Assembly: GCF_022397955.1 (NCBI RefSeq)
Contig: NZ_JAKEUQ010000015.1
Coordinates: 44,252-108,251, forward strand
Source of the DNA: Vibrio sp. Isolate32
GTDB taxonomy: Bacteria; Pseudomonadota; Gammaproteobacteria; Enterobacterales; Vibrionaceae
Direction of reading: 5' to 3'
DNA length: 64,000 nucleotides
The notes under the pieces were generated by a model, which was not told where the DNA came from, ran no database searches, and was given only the letters and a program-made list of their open reading frames with translations. The position numbers were made by a program, and so were the translations under genes. This document shows positions 8,606 to 17,361 of this stretch, one piece after another (position 1 is the stretch's first letter; each line of letters begins with the position of its first letter).

Positions 8606-11170
8606 ATGTCTTTGAAAACACAAATTACCTTGAGAACCGCAGTGGTGCTGCCATTCGTGATGATTTTTCTATTCACTATGGGCGTAATGGTTTTTACTCA
8701 AAAGCAAAACTACAAAAAGATGGTGAGTGAAGTTAGTACACGCCAGTTAGCATCACTGACTGACCACGTTCATCAAAGCCTGTCCAATTTTTTAGAAAAG
8801 CCATTTGATGCGAACCTCTCGCTCAGCCATAACATTGGTTACAGCCACCTTTATCAAGCGGGAAACCTTAGCAAGGTCCAAGACTACATTCTTTATACAT
8901 TCTCAGAGCATTTCACTGCTGTACCTCAACTGGATGTGATCGGCTTTGGTTCTGAAGATGGTAACTATGTTGGTGTTCGTAAAGAAGCCAACAATAGCTA
9001 TACCTTAATGGTGCAGGACGAGCGTACCAATGATCAGTTGGTCATTTACCGGGGCAACAAGATTAGTGAAGACATTCGATCGGTAATTTCAGGTTACGAC
9101 CCAAGAGTCCGCCCATGGTACGCCCCCGTTGCGACACAGAAAACAGCAGTATGGTCAACAATTTATGCCAATGCTGACGAACGCCAAGACATCACCTTAT
9201 CTGCTCTTGCACCTATCTATGACAATGGCCAGTTCAAAGCAGTCATCGTCAGCGACATCAAGATCAATACCTTCAACGCATTTCTCAGAAAACTCAAAGA
9301 TAGAACAGATGCCACTGTTTACATCATCGATAAACAGAAACGCTTGGTCGCGCACTCAGGCGGAGGCAGTGTCGTTTCATGGGGAACAGGAAAAACCAAC
9401 AAAGGCCAACGCTTACTGGCAACAGAGAGTGCTAACCCCGTCATACGTGAAAGCGCCAGTTACGTAGACCAATTCCACCTCATCGATAACTTGGGCGAGC
9501 AGCGCTTTAGCTTCCGCCTAGACGACGAAAGATACTTCAACCAAATCACCCCATACGAAGATGAACACGGCCTCACTTGGTTTATTGGGGTGTCGATCCC
9601 TGAAAGTAACCTGCTCGGTAAATTGCCAGAAAACCAAAGAAATAGTTGGTTGCTCGGACTAGCACTGAGTTGCATTGGGGTCATTACAGGATTAATTGCC
9701 TTTAATCGCGTAACCCAACCCATAACCTCGACAGCAGGTGCAGCAAAACGTCTTGCCAAGGGCGATTGGGACACGAGTATGCCAAAGACGGGTCATATCT
9801 ATGAAACGAGTATGTTGGTGGAGTCATTCAATGAAATGGCCAACAACTTAAAGGCCTCATTTCAAGCATTACAATCTCAGCTTACCTATGATTCACTCAC
9901 CAAACTGTATAGTCGTGAAGGCTTTATTGACGCTGCTAAGAAAAAACCAGAAAACGAAGAAGGCACGCTTTTCTTGGTGGGTATTGACCGCTTCCGCGAC
10001 ATCAATGACAGCCTAGGTCATTACAATGGTGACCAACTGCTTATCATTGTTGCCGCTCGTTTAAGAGGTACACTGCCATCCGAATACCTACTGGCTCGTA
10101 CTGGTGGTGATGAGTTTGCCATCTACGCGCCAAACGTTACGCGAAGCGATAATGTTCAGCTACTGACTAATCGCTTACTTCAAACCTTCGTTTCCCCATT
10201 TTCAATGGAATCGGAAAGCGTGGTGATTAAGGTATCGATGGGAATAGTGAGTGTCTCGAGTCTCCACGACATTACACTACTGCTCCGCAGTAGCAGTATT
10301 GCTCTGAGCAACGCGAAACAAGACAAAACCAGTGTTAGCATTTACAGCCCGGAGATGGGCAAAGCATCGAGACATCGTACCAAGATGCTAGCGCGGATGA
10401 ACCGAGCAATTAAGCTTCAACAGTTCGAACCGTTTTATCAGCCTATTATTGATCTGGAGTCCGGCTTAACCATAGGGGCGGAAGCTTTAGCGCGCTGGAT
10501 AACCGATGAAGGGGTGATCTCGCCACTCGAATTTATTCCTCTCGCCGAGGAGAGTGGGCTCATTTACGATATCGGAAAACAAATTCTGCATAAGTCTTGC
10601 CGAGATACGGCTATCGCGATTGAGTCAGGCAAGTGGAGTGAAGACTTCTCCATTCACGTTAATCTCTCGGTTGACCAACTCAGTCAGAGTGGGTTTATTG
10701 ATTTAGTGAAAAAGACCCTGAGTGACACTAAGCTACCAGCAAAGAACCTCACCTTGGAGATCACAGAGTCACGAATCGTTGATAACGACCCGACTGTTAT
10801 CGACAACATGCTGACACTCAAAACCTTAGGTATCTCGATTGCAATTGATGATTTTGGTACCGGGTATTCGTCGCTGGCCTACCTACAAAAACTGCCATTC
10901 GACTGCCTTAAGATCGACCGCAGCTTTGTCAGCAAGCTTGATAAAGAGAGCCTAGACAGCTCGATTGTTGCCGCTATCGTCAATATCACCAAAGGCTTCA
11001 AGGTTAGCTTAGTCGCCGAAGGGGTTGAGACTCAACAGCAAGCTGACTTGCTAAAACAGCTGCAATGTCCGCAGGCACAAGGCTTCCTATACAGCCGCCC
11101 TGTACCGTTTGAGCAATGGCCGACCGACCTTGCTAACGCCAAACAGGGCCGCAAAGAGATTACTGCCTAA
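8606..11170 (+). CDS. Membrane GGDEF-EAL protein with dCache and HAMP domains
   Basis: An 854-residue cyclic-di-GMP enzyme. An N-terminal transmembrane helix (about residues 12-32) is followed by a periplasmic dCache-type sensor domain (about 40-340, with PRVRPWYAPV), a second helix (about 347-367) and a HAMP linker. The GGDEF domain keeps GGDEF (TGGDEFAIY). The EAL domain keeps GAEALARW, NLSV, EITES, DDFGTG and the AEGVE glutamate. Both catalytic sites therefore look intact, and net activity cannot be predicted. It is inserted between glnG and hemN, which are adjacent in E. coli. A terminator hairpin follows. The ligand is unknown, though dCache domains often bind amino acids or similar small molecules. 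Confidence 0.92.
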   Translation: MSLKTQITLRTAVVLPFVMIFLFTMGVMVFTQKQNYKKMVSEVSTRQLASLTDHVHQSLSNFLEKPFDANLSLSHNIGYSHLYQAGNLSKVQDYILYTFSEHFTAVPQLDVIGFGSEDGNYVGVRKEANNSYTLMVQDERTNDQLVIYRGNKISEDIRSVISGYDPRVRPWYAPVATQKTAVWSTIYANADERQDITLSALAPIYDNGQFKAVIVSDIKINTFNAFLRKLKDRTDATVYIIDKQKRLVAHSGGGSVVSWGTGKTNKGQRLLATESANPVIRESASYVDQFHLIDNLGEQRFSFRLDDERYFNQITPYEDEHGLTWFIGVSIPESNLLGKLPENQRNSWLLGLALSCIGVITGLIAFNRVTQPITSTAGAAKRLAKGDWDTSMPKTGHIYETSMLVESFNEMANNLKASFQALQSQLTYDSLTKLYSREGFIDAAKKKPENEEGTLFLVGIDRFRDINDSLGHYNGDQLLIIVAARLRGTLPSEYLLARTGGDEFAIYAPNVTRSDNVQLLTNRLLQTFVSPFSMESESVVIKVSMGIVSVSSLHDITLLLRSSSIALSNAKQDKTSVSIYSPEMGKASRHRTKMLARMNRAIKLQQFEPFYQPIIDLESGLTIGAEALARWITDEGVISPLEFIPLAEESGLIYDIGKQILHKSCRDTAIAIESGKWSEDFSIHVNLSVDQLSQSGFIDLVKKTLSDTKLPAKNLTLEITESRIVDNDPTVIDNMLTLKTLGISIAIDDFGTGYSSLAYLQKLPFDCLKIDRSFVSKLDKESLDSSIVAAIVNITKGFKVSLVAEGVETQQQADLLKQLQCPQAQGFLYSRPVPFEQWPTDLANAKQGRKEITA

Positions 11171-11200
11171 ACAAGCGAAAGTTTGAGTGAGCCGAATACA

Positions 11201-11230
11201 AAAATGCCAGCATGATGCTGGCATTTTTTA
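11201..11230. terminator. Bidirectional terminator between the GGDEF-EAL gene and hemN
   Basis: AAAATGCCAGCA-tga-TGCTGGCATTTTTT is a perfect stem with A-run and T-run on either side. It serves the two convergent genes. Confidence 0.92.
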
Positions 11231-11253
11231 TGTATTTATTCTCGAGCGAGTGA

Positions 11254-12645
11254 TTAGATAACGCGAGAGAACTGCTGTTGGCGAGCCTTAGCACGCAAGT
11301 ATTTATCGAAACACATACAGATGTTACGAATCAACAGACGACCACGAAGCGTTACGCGGATTTCTTTGTCGTCTACTTCAACCAAGTCATCGTTAATGAA
11401 GGTTTGCAGAAGCTCTAAGTCTTCTTTGAAGTAACGATTAAAATCAACAGCGAACTCAGATTCGATCATCGTCTTATCGAGTTTGAAGTTACAAATAAGC
11501 AGCTTAATCACTTCACGACGCAGTAAGTCATCGTTATCTAGTGCAACACCTTTCCAAAGCGCATGACGAAGGTCATTCACTTGAGCGTAATATTTCTTGA
11601 GCTCTTTTTGGTTTTGCGCGTAAGAGTCACCCACCATAGAGATAGCCGACACGCCAAAGCCTACTAGGTCACACTCGCCCTGAGTCGTGTAGCCTTGGAA
11701 ATTACGGTGCAGCACACCTTCACGCTGTGCCACTGCTAGCTCATCTTCAGGAAGTGCGAAGTGGTCCATACCGATAAACTGGTAACCAGCACCCGTTAGA
11801 GTCTCAATAGTATCTTGCAAGATAGCCATCTTCTCTTCAGCTTTTGGCAGGTCTTCATCTTTAATCTTACGCTGCGCCGCAAACAGTTGTGGCATGTGAG
11901 CGTAGTTAAATACCGATAGACGACCAGGTTTCATCTCAAGTACTTGCTTCAGCGTTTCAGCGAACAACGCTTGAGTCTGCTTAGGCAAGCCGTAAATCAA
12001 ATCTAGGTTCGTTGAACGGAAGCCAAGCTCTTTAGCACGCTGAACCATAGCTACAATGAACTCTTCATCTTGCTCACGGTTAACCAGCTTTTGCACTTCT
12101 TTATTGAAATCTTGAACACCGATACTCAGGCGGTTGAAACCTTCGTTACGTAGGTGATCCAGTACGTCGAGTTCAATCTCACGAGGGTCAACCTCGATAC
12201 TGATCTCAGCGTCAGCAGTGAAGTGAAACTCATCACGTAGAATCATCATTAGACGCGTGATTTGTGTCTTGCTTAGGAAAGTTGGCGTACCACCACCGAA
12301 ATGCAATTGAGTCACTTCACGGCCATTCAATAAAGAAGCTCGTTGGCGGATTTCATGTTCAATCACATCTAGGTACTCGTCCGCTTTGTGCGCGTGACGA
12401 GTAATCACCTTGTTACAACCACAGTAGTAACAAAGCTTATGGCAGAACGGGATATGTACGTAAAGCGACAGTGGACGCTCTGGGTATTGCGTACACGCCA
12501 TGTCGTAATCAGAGACGGTAAACGCTTCATGGAACTCCAACGCAGTTGGGTATGAAGTGTAACGAGGTCCCGAATAGTTGTACTTGTTTAAGATTTCTTG
12601 GTCCCAAACGATTTGCTGATTCGTTGTTACTGGCTTGCTCGACAT
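11254..12645 (-). CDS. hemN: Oxygen-independent coproporphyrinogen III dehydrogenase
   Basis: A 463-residue radical-SAM enzyme that decarboxylates coproporphyrinogen III to protoporphyrinogen IX without oxygen, in haem synthesis. The 4Fe-4S motif is C68-x3-C72-x2-C75 in IPFCHKLCYYCGC, with the extra C77 typical of HemN. It is followed by LHFGGGTPTFL and the HemN C-terminal domain. The N-terminal extension containing YTSYPTALEF is diagnostic of true HemN rather than HemW. A GGAAG ribosome site precedes ATG 12645. The promoter region contains a 7-bp inverted repeat. I did not find a complete FNR box, although anaerobic induction would be expected. Confidence 0.97.
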   Translation of the reverse strand: MSSKPVTTNQQIVWDQEILNKYNYSGPRYTSYPTALEFHEAFTVSDYDMACTQYPERPLSLYVHIPFCHKLCYYCGCNKVITRHAHKADEYLDVIEHEIRQRASLLNGREVTQLHFGGGTPTFLSKTQITRLMMILRDEFHFTADAEISIEVDPREIELDVLDHLRNEGFNRLSIGVQDFNKEVQKLVNREQDEEFIVAMVQRAKELGFRSTNLDLIYGLPKQTQALFAETLKQVLEMKPGRLSVFNYAHMPQLFAAQRKIKDEDLPKAEEKMAILQDTIETLTGAGYQFIGMDHFALPEDELAVAQREGVLHRNFQGYTTQGECDLVGFGVSAISMVGDSYAQNQKELKKYYAQVNDLRHALWKGVALDNDDLLRREVIKLLICNFKLDKTMIESEFAVDFNRYFKEDLELLQTFINDDLVEVDDKEIRVTLRGRLLIRNICMCFDKYLRAKARQQQFSRVI

Positions 12646-12733
12646 AGCGGTACTTCCAATTTAGATCCGCGAGAACCTAGGCTCTCTCAAATCAATTTAC
12701 ATACATTAAAATATAGACGGATTATTTTGCCAC

Positions 12734-12750
12734 ACGACCTGTAAGGTCGT
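12734..12750 (-). promoter_or_regulatory. Perfect 7-3-7 inverted repeat upstream of hemN
   Basis: ACGACCT-gta-AGGTCGT lies about 90 bp before the hemN start, with no T-run, so it looks like an operator rather than a terminator. The rest of the 12646-12926 gap is AT-rich with no ORF. The binding factor is unknown. Confidence 0.5.
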
Positions 12751-12926
12751 TTCAAGACAAAATCAATTTTTCAGATAAAAACTCAGAACTGCTAGCTTGA
12801 TCACTAACAAAGCGTCGGAATTAACGAGACGCAAAAGGCAAGAAGGCTTATTTAACACTATCTATAAAGATAAGGCGCCTTAAGAACACCGTGTATTAAA
12901 CAAGCCTCTATTTTAAGTCTTAGCGA

Positions 12927-13415
12927 CTAGATCATCTGAATATTGATTTGGTTGTTGAGAGGCTTAACCTTCTCCTGCAACCTTTTCAAATCTTCGATAA
13001 CTGCATCGTTCAAGCGAGTCTCAGCCTTATGGCGAGTGAGATTCTGCTGCATGCGTTCTTTCTTAGTCAGCTCCTGTCTTTCGTCTCCGCGGGCCATATC
13101 TTTCACGATATGGTACAGCTCAGAAAGAGCAGGATATTCTGAATCAAAATCGACACGCTCATCACCCTGAACATTATCCATAATGATACACACTCGGATA
13201 CTGATCTCAGGTAAGTCACACTGGCCTTGAATGCCCGCTAAACACAAAGTATTTACGTTTTCGTAAATCGTCGCGTTACGTTTTTCAATGGCTAATGCTT
13301 GATGCTGCTTTTGCAACTCCGTCTGCTTCTTCACTTGAAGTAGAAGGTAACCTGCGTAAGAGCCCAAGCCGAGAATGATAATTCCACCAGCAATTGCTAA
13401 TAAGGTTACGTTCAT
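12927..13415 (-). CDS. DUF2489 domain-containing membrane protein
   Basis: A 162-residue protein with a single N-terminal membrane helix (LLAIAGGIIILGLGSYAGYL, residues 4-23) and a long polar helical tail. In the tail, CLAGIQGQCDLPEISIRV contributes two cysteines. This matches the DUF2489 family, which lies next to yihI in many vibrios and relatives (from memory). It starts 6 bp after the yihI stop, so both are in the operon methyltransferase-yihI-DUF2489. Function is unknown. The membrane-anchored helical layout could suit a scaffold or regulator, but that is only a guess. Confidence 0.8.
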   Translation of the reverse strand: MNVTLLAIAGGIIILGLGSYAGYLLLQVKKQTELQKQHQALAIEKRNATIYENVNTLCLAGIQGQCDLPEISIRVCIIMDNVQGDERVDFDSEYPALSELYHIVKDMARGDERQELTKKERMQQNLTRHKAETRLNDAVIEDLKRLQEKVKPLNNQINIQMI

Positions 13416-13421
13416 TGGCTA

Positions 13422-13979
13422 TTAACCTTTAAAGCTGTCTAAGTCGATATCTTCGAATTGAGATAGCAAGTCTTCATCAGAGTTTGCTTTCTTGTTCGAT
13501 ACTACCGGCGTTTCTTCGAAGAACTCTTCTTCATCGTCTTCTGGCTCTAGTAGACCTAAGCGGCCCATTAGGTGTTCGATACGATCAAGTTTCTCATCAA
13601 CAAACTTCTGTAGACCCGCACCTAGGTTTTCACCATTTTCGATACGATCTAGCAATGTGTTCAGTTGAGCATCATTCTCAAGCATCTCTAACTCTTGTTC
13701 GTTAGATAGCTTGCGCTCTTGTTTAGTCGGCTTCTTCGCTGGTTCAACGATCAGCGGGATTTTTTTCTTGCTGCCTAAACGTGGATCACGAGCTTGTGCA
13801 GCTTTACGCTGTTTCGCGTCGCTACCATCTGAATGGCGGCTGCCAGACTTAAGGCCTTTACGCTTTTTAATACGCTTACGTTCACGACCTTCAACATCAG
13901 ATTCGCTACGGTTACGAGTAACCATAGGTTCCGGAGCGCCAAGTGCTCCCGGTTTTCTTGATTTCTTACTACGACCCAT
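13422..13979 (-). CDS. yihI: Der GTPase-activating protein YihI
   Basis: A 185-residue soluble protein. YihI stimulates the GTPase Der (EngA) and so modulates 50S ribosome assembly in E. coli. The N-terminus is strongly basic and disordered (GRSKKSRKPG, then RERKRIKKRKGLKSGSRH). The C-terminal half is acidic and helical (LNTLLDRIENGENLG, then LEPEDDEEEFFEE), as in the family. The ATG overlaps the stop of the upstream methyltransferase gene (TAATG), which suggests translational coupling. yihI near csrC and hemN is the E. coli arrangement. Confidence 0.93.
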   Translation of the reverse strand: MGRSKKSRKPGALGAPEPMVTRNRSESDVEGRERKRIKKRKGLKSGSRHSDGSDAKQRKAAQARDPRLGSKKKIPLIVEPAKKPTKQERKLSNEQELEMLENDAQLNTLLDRIENGENLGAGLQKFVDEKLDRIEHLMGRLGLLEPEDDEEEFFEETPVVSNKKANSDEDLLSQFEDIDLDSFKG

Positions 13980-14617
13980 TACTGCACTTTCCTCAGTAAA
14001 ATTACATCATTTCCAAAAAATTCTAGTTCGAGCTTATCCCGCTCTGCCAAAAACTGGAATGTTTGACGACTAAAGAAGACGACATGTGTCGGATCATTCT
14101 TGTAGTGCCAACCAGCAAACGCGTCTACGTCTATTACTAGTTTAGTCATCAGACCAATCCAGCCCTTGGGTTTAACTAAATTCAACCATTGCTGCCACAC
14201 TTTGTCTGGGTGATAAAGATGCTCTATCACCTCCGTGGCAGTCATAAAGTCATACGTTTTTTCCAACACAGAGGCATCTGGGTGGTAATAGATATCGTAC
14301 AACTCCATGGTGTGTCCGGCTTCTTCTAACATAATAGATAGCGTAGGGCCTGGGCCACAACCAAAATCCAACCCTTGTGAGTTAGATGAAATTTTGTCTG
14401 TTAGTGGATCCGCGATGCGAGATAAAAAGCGGCGATAGCCTGCATCACTAGGATCGTTCTCATGGAGATCATAGTGTGCTTTTTCTTCTTTTGCTTCTAA
14501 CCTTTGTTCAGGTTTAACAAATACCAGTTCACATTGCTGACACTGCAGATAGGCTCTGCGTTTGTCTTCAAAATAGTGATTCACGCCTTGGTGATGGCAT
14601 AAGGGACAAGTATACAT
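13979..14617 (-). CDS. Class I SAM-dependent methyltransferase with N-terminal zinc ribbon
   Basis: A 212-residue protein starting with a treble-clef or ribbon-like Cys4 unit (CPLCHH at residues 4-9 and CQQCEL at 26-31). A Rossmann methyltransferase fold follows, with motif I LDFGCGPGPTLSIML around residues 86-100 and a VIEHLYHPDKVW segment (Methyltransf_23 type). The substrate is unknown; the zinc ribbon may bind nucleic acid or a protein. It overlaps the start of yihI (TAATG) and is first in that three-gene operon. A link to ribosome biology through yihI is possible but not shown. Confidence 0.8.
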   Translation of the reverse strand: MYTCPLCHHQGVNHYFEDKRRAYLQCQQCELVFVKPEQRLEAKEEKAHYDLHENDPSDAGYRRFLSRIADPLTDKISSNSQGLDFGCGPGPTLSIMLEEAGHTMELYDIYYHPDASVLEKTYDFMTATEVIEHLYHPDKVWQQWLNLVKPKGWIGLMTKLVIDVDAFAGWHYKNDPTHVVFFSRQTFQFLAERDKLELEFFGNDVILLRKVQ

Positions 14618-14702
14618 AGCACATCCTTAAACAGGGATGCGAAACATACCAGAAACTGCGTTTATAGTGGAGAGGTATTGGGTGTTTTTTCATCAAATCA
14701 AT

Positions 14703-14981
14703 AAAAAAAGCGATAGGAAAACCTATCGCTCTCTAAATCTGCCTATATCGGCCAAAATTTGCATACTCAACTTGGTACACAAATCTCCATTTGTTATTGG
14801 TGCTTTCCATGCCAAATTTGTTTGTTGTTCATCGTCCTGATGAGTTTTGGCTATCCTTTTCTAACACCTTGTTGCTGGGCTGTCCTAGCCTGATCCGTTT
14901 CTGTCTATACCGTTAGACGAGATGATCATCCGTATCTAAGTCAGCTCCTAGCTGATGGCGCTTACTTTACCCTGTTACAAA
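14703..14981 (-). ncRNA. csrC: CsrB/CsrC-family sRNA (CsrA-titrating RNA)
   Basis: Reading the minus strand from about 14981, there are eight GGA motifs. Several sit in small hairpin loops, the hallmark of CsrA-binding RNAs: TCAGCT-AGG-AGCTGA, GGCT-AGGAC-AGCC, TCATC-AGGAC-GATGA and ACAAAT-GGAG-ATTTGT. The RNA ends with a perfect terminator, GCGATAGG-tttt-CCTATCGC plus seven T (14703-14729). A -10-like TATTGT lies at 14988-14993, giving a start near 14981 and a length of about 280 nt. The position between yihI and engB is where csrC lies in E. coli. There is no protein-coding ORF in it. It would sequester CsrA/RsmA and is probably induced by the VarS/VarA (BarA/UvrY) system. The 5' end is uncertain by tens of bases. 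Confidence 0.88.
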
Positions 14982-15096
14982 AAGACTACAATAGTGCGAC
15001 TTCACACTTTCGTACACTAATTGATCACACATTGATAAATCAGACACAAAAAGATAAATCATCATAAATATCTATTGATATGACCTAGAAAAAGAA

Positions 15097-15124
15097 AACG
15101 CCCCAATCATTTCTGATCGGGGCG
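15097..15124 (-). terminator. Cytochrome c4 gene terminator
   Basis: On the minus strand, CGCCCCGATCA-gaaa-TGATTGGGGCG is followed by TTTTCTTTTT. It lies about 65 bp after the cytochrome stop codon and ahead of the csrC promoter region. Confidence 0.88.
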
Positions 15125-15187
15125 CCTTCTTCTATCTCGCTCGAACGTACATTTCTTCACTCTGGCTAAGAGCGAGAAACCGACAAA

Positions 15188-15805
15188 TTAGTGTAGACCA
15201 CCAACGTACTTCGATAAGGTATCAATTTCTGCGTCTGTTAACTTTTTAGCTACATCACGCATCATCGCATTCATGTCGTTATTACGGCTACCATCGCGGA
15301 ATTTTTCAAGTTGAGCCTTGATGTATTCTGCGTGTTGGCCTGATATTTTAGGGAAACCAGAAAGTTCGGTACCATTACCACGAGGGCCGTGACAAGCAAT
15401 ACAAGCTGTTAGGCCGCGTTCTGCGTTACCCGCTGTGTAAAGAACCTTACCTTCATCTACTACATTTTCAGGAGTAGAGTTACTAGAGATAGGTAGAGAT
15501 GCGTAGTATGCCGCTAGGTCAGCCATATCTTCTTCAGATAAAGGCATCGCCATTGCACCCATTACAGGTTCATAACGACCTTGCTTACCACCACTTGTCA
15601 TACCTAGCTTAAGCTCTTTTAATTGCTTTTCTAGATACTTCTCATGTTGACCAGCCAGCTTAGGGTACTGAGTGATCAGACTGTTGCCGTCAGCACCGTG
15701 GCAGGCAACACATGTTTGTGATTTGGCTTTACCAGCTTCAATACTACCTTGAGCCCATACTGAGCAGCTGGCTAAAAGACTCAAAATTAGCGCTAATTTC
15801 TTCAT
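15188..15805 (-). CDS. Dihaem cytochrome c4
   Basis: A 205-residue periplasmic electron carrier with a signal peptide ([19 protein letters not shown]) and two class I cytochrome c domains. The haem motifs are CVACH (about residues 32-36) and CIACH (about 133-137). Each domain ends with a methionine-ligand region ([38 protein letters not shown]). The two-domain layout and length fit cytochrome c4, which donates electrons to terminal oxidases, typically cbb3. It is divergent from engB with overlapping upstream regions. Another small c-type cytochrome (c5) is encoded at 55.8 kb. Confidence 0.92.
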   Translation of the reverse strand: MKKLALILSLLASCSVWAQGSIEAGKAKSQTCVACHGADGNSLITQYPKLAGQHEKYLEKQLKELKLGMTSGGKQGRYEPVMGAMAMPLSEEDMADLAAYYASLPISSNSTPENVVDEGKVLYTAGNAERGLTACIACHGPRGNGTELSGFPKISGQHAEYIKAQLEKFRDGSRNNDMNAMMRDVAKKLTDAEIDTLSKYVGGLH

Positions 15806-15953
15806 GACATTCCATTATAATTATCAAGCTTCCAGTACCACTCTATGTTGCCACTCATGGTACAATAGGCGACCTTATGCCGAGCACGGTTATTTTACAC
15901 AAATTCACAAAAAAGTAATCAATCGACTACACAAAGTCGAGATGGAGTTAACA

Positions 15954-16613
15954 GTGAGCGTAAAAATTCATTATCAAAACACGCATTTCATTACCAGTGC
16001 ACCTGATATTCGTCATTTACCAGAAGACGAAGGGATCGAAATTGCGTTTGCAGGACGCTCCAATGCTGGTAAATCTAGCGCGCTAAATCGCGTTACCAAC
16101 CAAAAAAGCTTGGCGAAAACCAGTAAAACACCAGGTCGAACTCAGCTAATCAACCTATTTAAGGTAACGGACGGTTGTCATATCGTCGATTTACCTGGAT
16201 ATGGCTTTGCTCAAGTACCGCTTGAGATGAAGAAAAAATGGCAGAAGTCGCTAGGTGAATACCTACAACGACGTGAAAGCCTGAAAGGTTTAGTGGTATT
16301 GATGGATATCCGTCACCCAATGAAAGACCTTGACCAACAAATGATCTACTGGGCTATTGATAGCCGTATCCCAGTCCAGGTTTTGTTAACAAAAGCAGAC
16401 AAACTGAAAAGTGGTGCGCGTAAAGCACAGCTACTGAAAATCCGTAACGATGCGAAATCTTTCGGTGGTGATGTTGCGGTTGATGTCTTCTCTTCAACGA
16501 AGGGAATTGGCGTTGACAAACTACGCGCCAAGATGGATGAGTGGTTCGCACCAGCGCTTGCTGATCAAATCATTGATGAGTTAGCGAACGAAGAGCACAA
16601 CGACTCAGAGTAG
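15954..16613 (+). CDS. engB: Ribosome biogenesis GTPase EngB (YihA/YsxC)
   Basis: A 219-residue GTPase needed for 50S subunit maturation. Motifs are G1 [10 protein letters not shown]3 DLPGYGFA, G4 LTKADK and G5 SSTKG. The open frame runs back to 15804, but the GTG at 15954 has a clear GGAG ribosome site (15944-15947) 6 nt upstream and gives the family-standard N-terminus [19 protein letters not shown]. An in-frame ATG at 15942 has no good site. It lies between csrC and spf, as yihA does in E. coli. A weak terminator follows. Confidence 0.95.
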   Translation: MSVKIHYQNTHFITSAPDIRHLPEDEGIEIAFAGRSNAGKSSALNRVTNQKSLAKTSKTPGRTQLINLFKVTDGCHIVDLPGYGFAQVPLEMKKKWQKSLGEYLQRRESLKGLVVLMDIRHPMKDLDQQMIYWAIDSRIPVQVLLTKADKLKSGARKAQLLKIRNDAKSFGGDVAVDVFSSTKGIGVDKLRAKMDEWFAPALADQIIDELANEEHNDSE

Positions 16614-16670
16614 CCCCTCTACTTATCGCCATAGGTTAGACGGCTTACAACAAGTGCTTTAACCTTATCA

Positions 16671-16702
16671 ATGCCCCTCTATTATATGTGGGGTATTTTT
16701 TT
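16671..16702 (+). terminator. Probable engB terminator
   Basis: ATGCCCC (16671-16677) pairs with GGGGTAT (16690-16696, one G-U pair) over a 12-nt loop, followed by a run of seven T. Confidence 0.65.
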
Positions 16703-17081
16703 CTGTAAATTCGTGAGTTAAAACGACCAACAATATCTCTTCGATGGCGCAATCCATCCAAATTACTGCCGAAGCCCTGTAATACAGCACCGAGAAACAA
16801 CAGCAAATCACGAATCACCTTGAGCCCCCACCAACTCAACACACTGATAAATTATGCATAATCCATCAACCCTTTATCGATAACTTGTAGAATAAAAGTT
16901 ATTTCAAGAAGTGAAGTAACAAACTTAGAGACGGATTTAAATTACCAAAAGCTGATCGAATTCCAGTCTAAGGTAAATCAGGGGGGTTATCACTGTGGTT
17001 GAGGAAGCGTAATAAAAGGCACTAAAAATGAGAGGTTTTACGGAGGAGCGGTAGGTTGGAAATGTTTTTCTTTCGCACAAG
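16703..17081. other. Gap between engB and spf with no supported gene
   Basis: AT-rich sequence with a G-run at 16981-16986. A 65-codon minus-strand frame (GTG start at 16842) begins with a hydrophobic stretch (LLLFLGAVLQGF) but has no visible ribosome site and runs into the engB terminator hairpin, so I do not call it a gene. Nothing else is supported. Confidence 0.5.
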
Positions 17082-17186
17082 AAAAAACGCCCCAGTCAAA
17101 TACTGACTGGGGCGGCTGAATCAGCCTAATCCAATAACGTGAAACAAAAGGTCTGAAAGATAGAACATCTTACCTCTGTACCCTAC
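17082..17186 (-). ncRNA. spf: Spot 42 sRNA
   Basis: The minus strand reads GTAGGGTACAGAGGTAAGAT at the 5' end, nearly identical to E. coli Spot 42. TCTTTCAGACCTTTT and CACGTTATTGGATTAGGCTG follow, and the RNA ends with the terminator CGCCCCAGTCAGTATTTGAC...GGGGCG plus six T. Length is about 105 nt (109 in E. coli). A -10 TACATT and a -35-like TTTTCA with a 17-bp spacer lie upstream. It sits between polA and engB, the conserved location. Spot 42 is an Hfq-dependent RNA that represses secondary carbon-use genes and is itself repressed by cAMP-CRP in E. coli. The CRP site here was not verified. Confidence 0.97.
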
Positions 17187-17300
17187 GAGATTTAATGTAC
17201 AACAATTGCTCAGAAATGAAAACCATTTTTGTAGTTTTTTTTCATGAACGTTTTATTAAAACACTTAAGCCCTTTGCGTGATTGAACTTTATTTGAGATA

Positions 17301-17328
17301 AAAAAAAGCCAGTGTTTGTGCACTGGCT
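17301..17328 (-). terminator. polA terminator
   Basis: On the minus strand, AGCCAGTG-cacaaa-CACTGGCT is followed by seven T. It lies just after the polA stop codon and before the Spot 42 promoter. Confidence 0.92.
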
Positions 17329-17361
17329 CATACTAATTTGCTCCATAAGGTCAAAAACTGA

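Noticed and set aside
9129..9774. 112- and 104-codon ORFs inside the first GGDEF-EAL gene
   Set aside because: Alternative frames of a clearly coding sequence. No independent support.
12661..12790. Possible FNR box before hemN
   Set aside because: Only TTGAT half-sites were found (for example near 12690 and 12797), none with a correctly spaced second half.
12867..12890. AAGGCGCCTT self-complementary sequence after the DUF2489 gene
   Set aside because: Short palindrome with no loop and no U-tract. Not convincing as a terminator.
13711..14073. 120-codon plus-strand ORF antisense to yihI and the methyltransferase gene
   Set aside because: Composition reflects the reverse of the Lys-rich yihI sequence. 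No ribosome site or homolog recognised.
14640..14840. 67-codon plus-strand ORF across the csrC terminator
   Set aside because: The region is explained by the sRNA, with its GGA hairpins and terminator on the minus strand.
16645..16842. 65-codon minus-strand ORF with a hydrophobic N-terminal segment between engB and Spot 42
   Set aside because: GTG start without a ribosome site, overlaps the engB terminator hairpin, and no recognisable family. It could be looked at again if a transcript is found.
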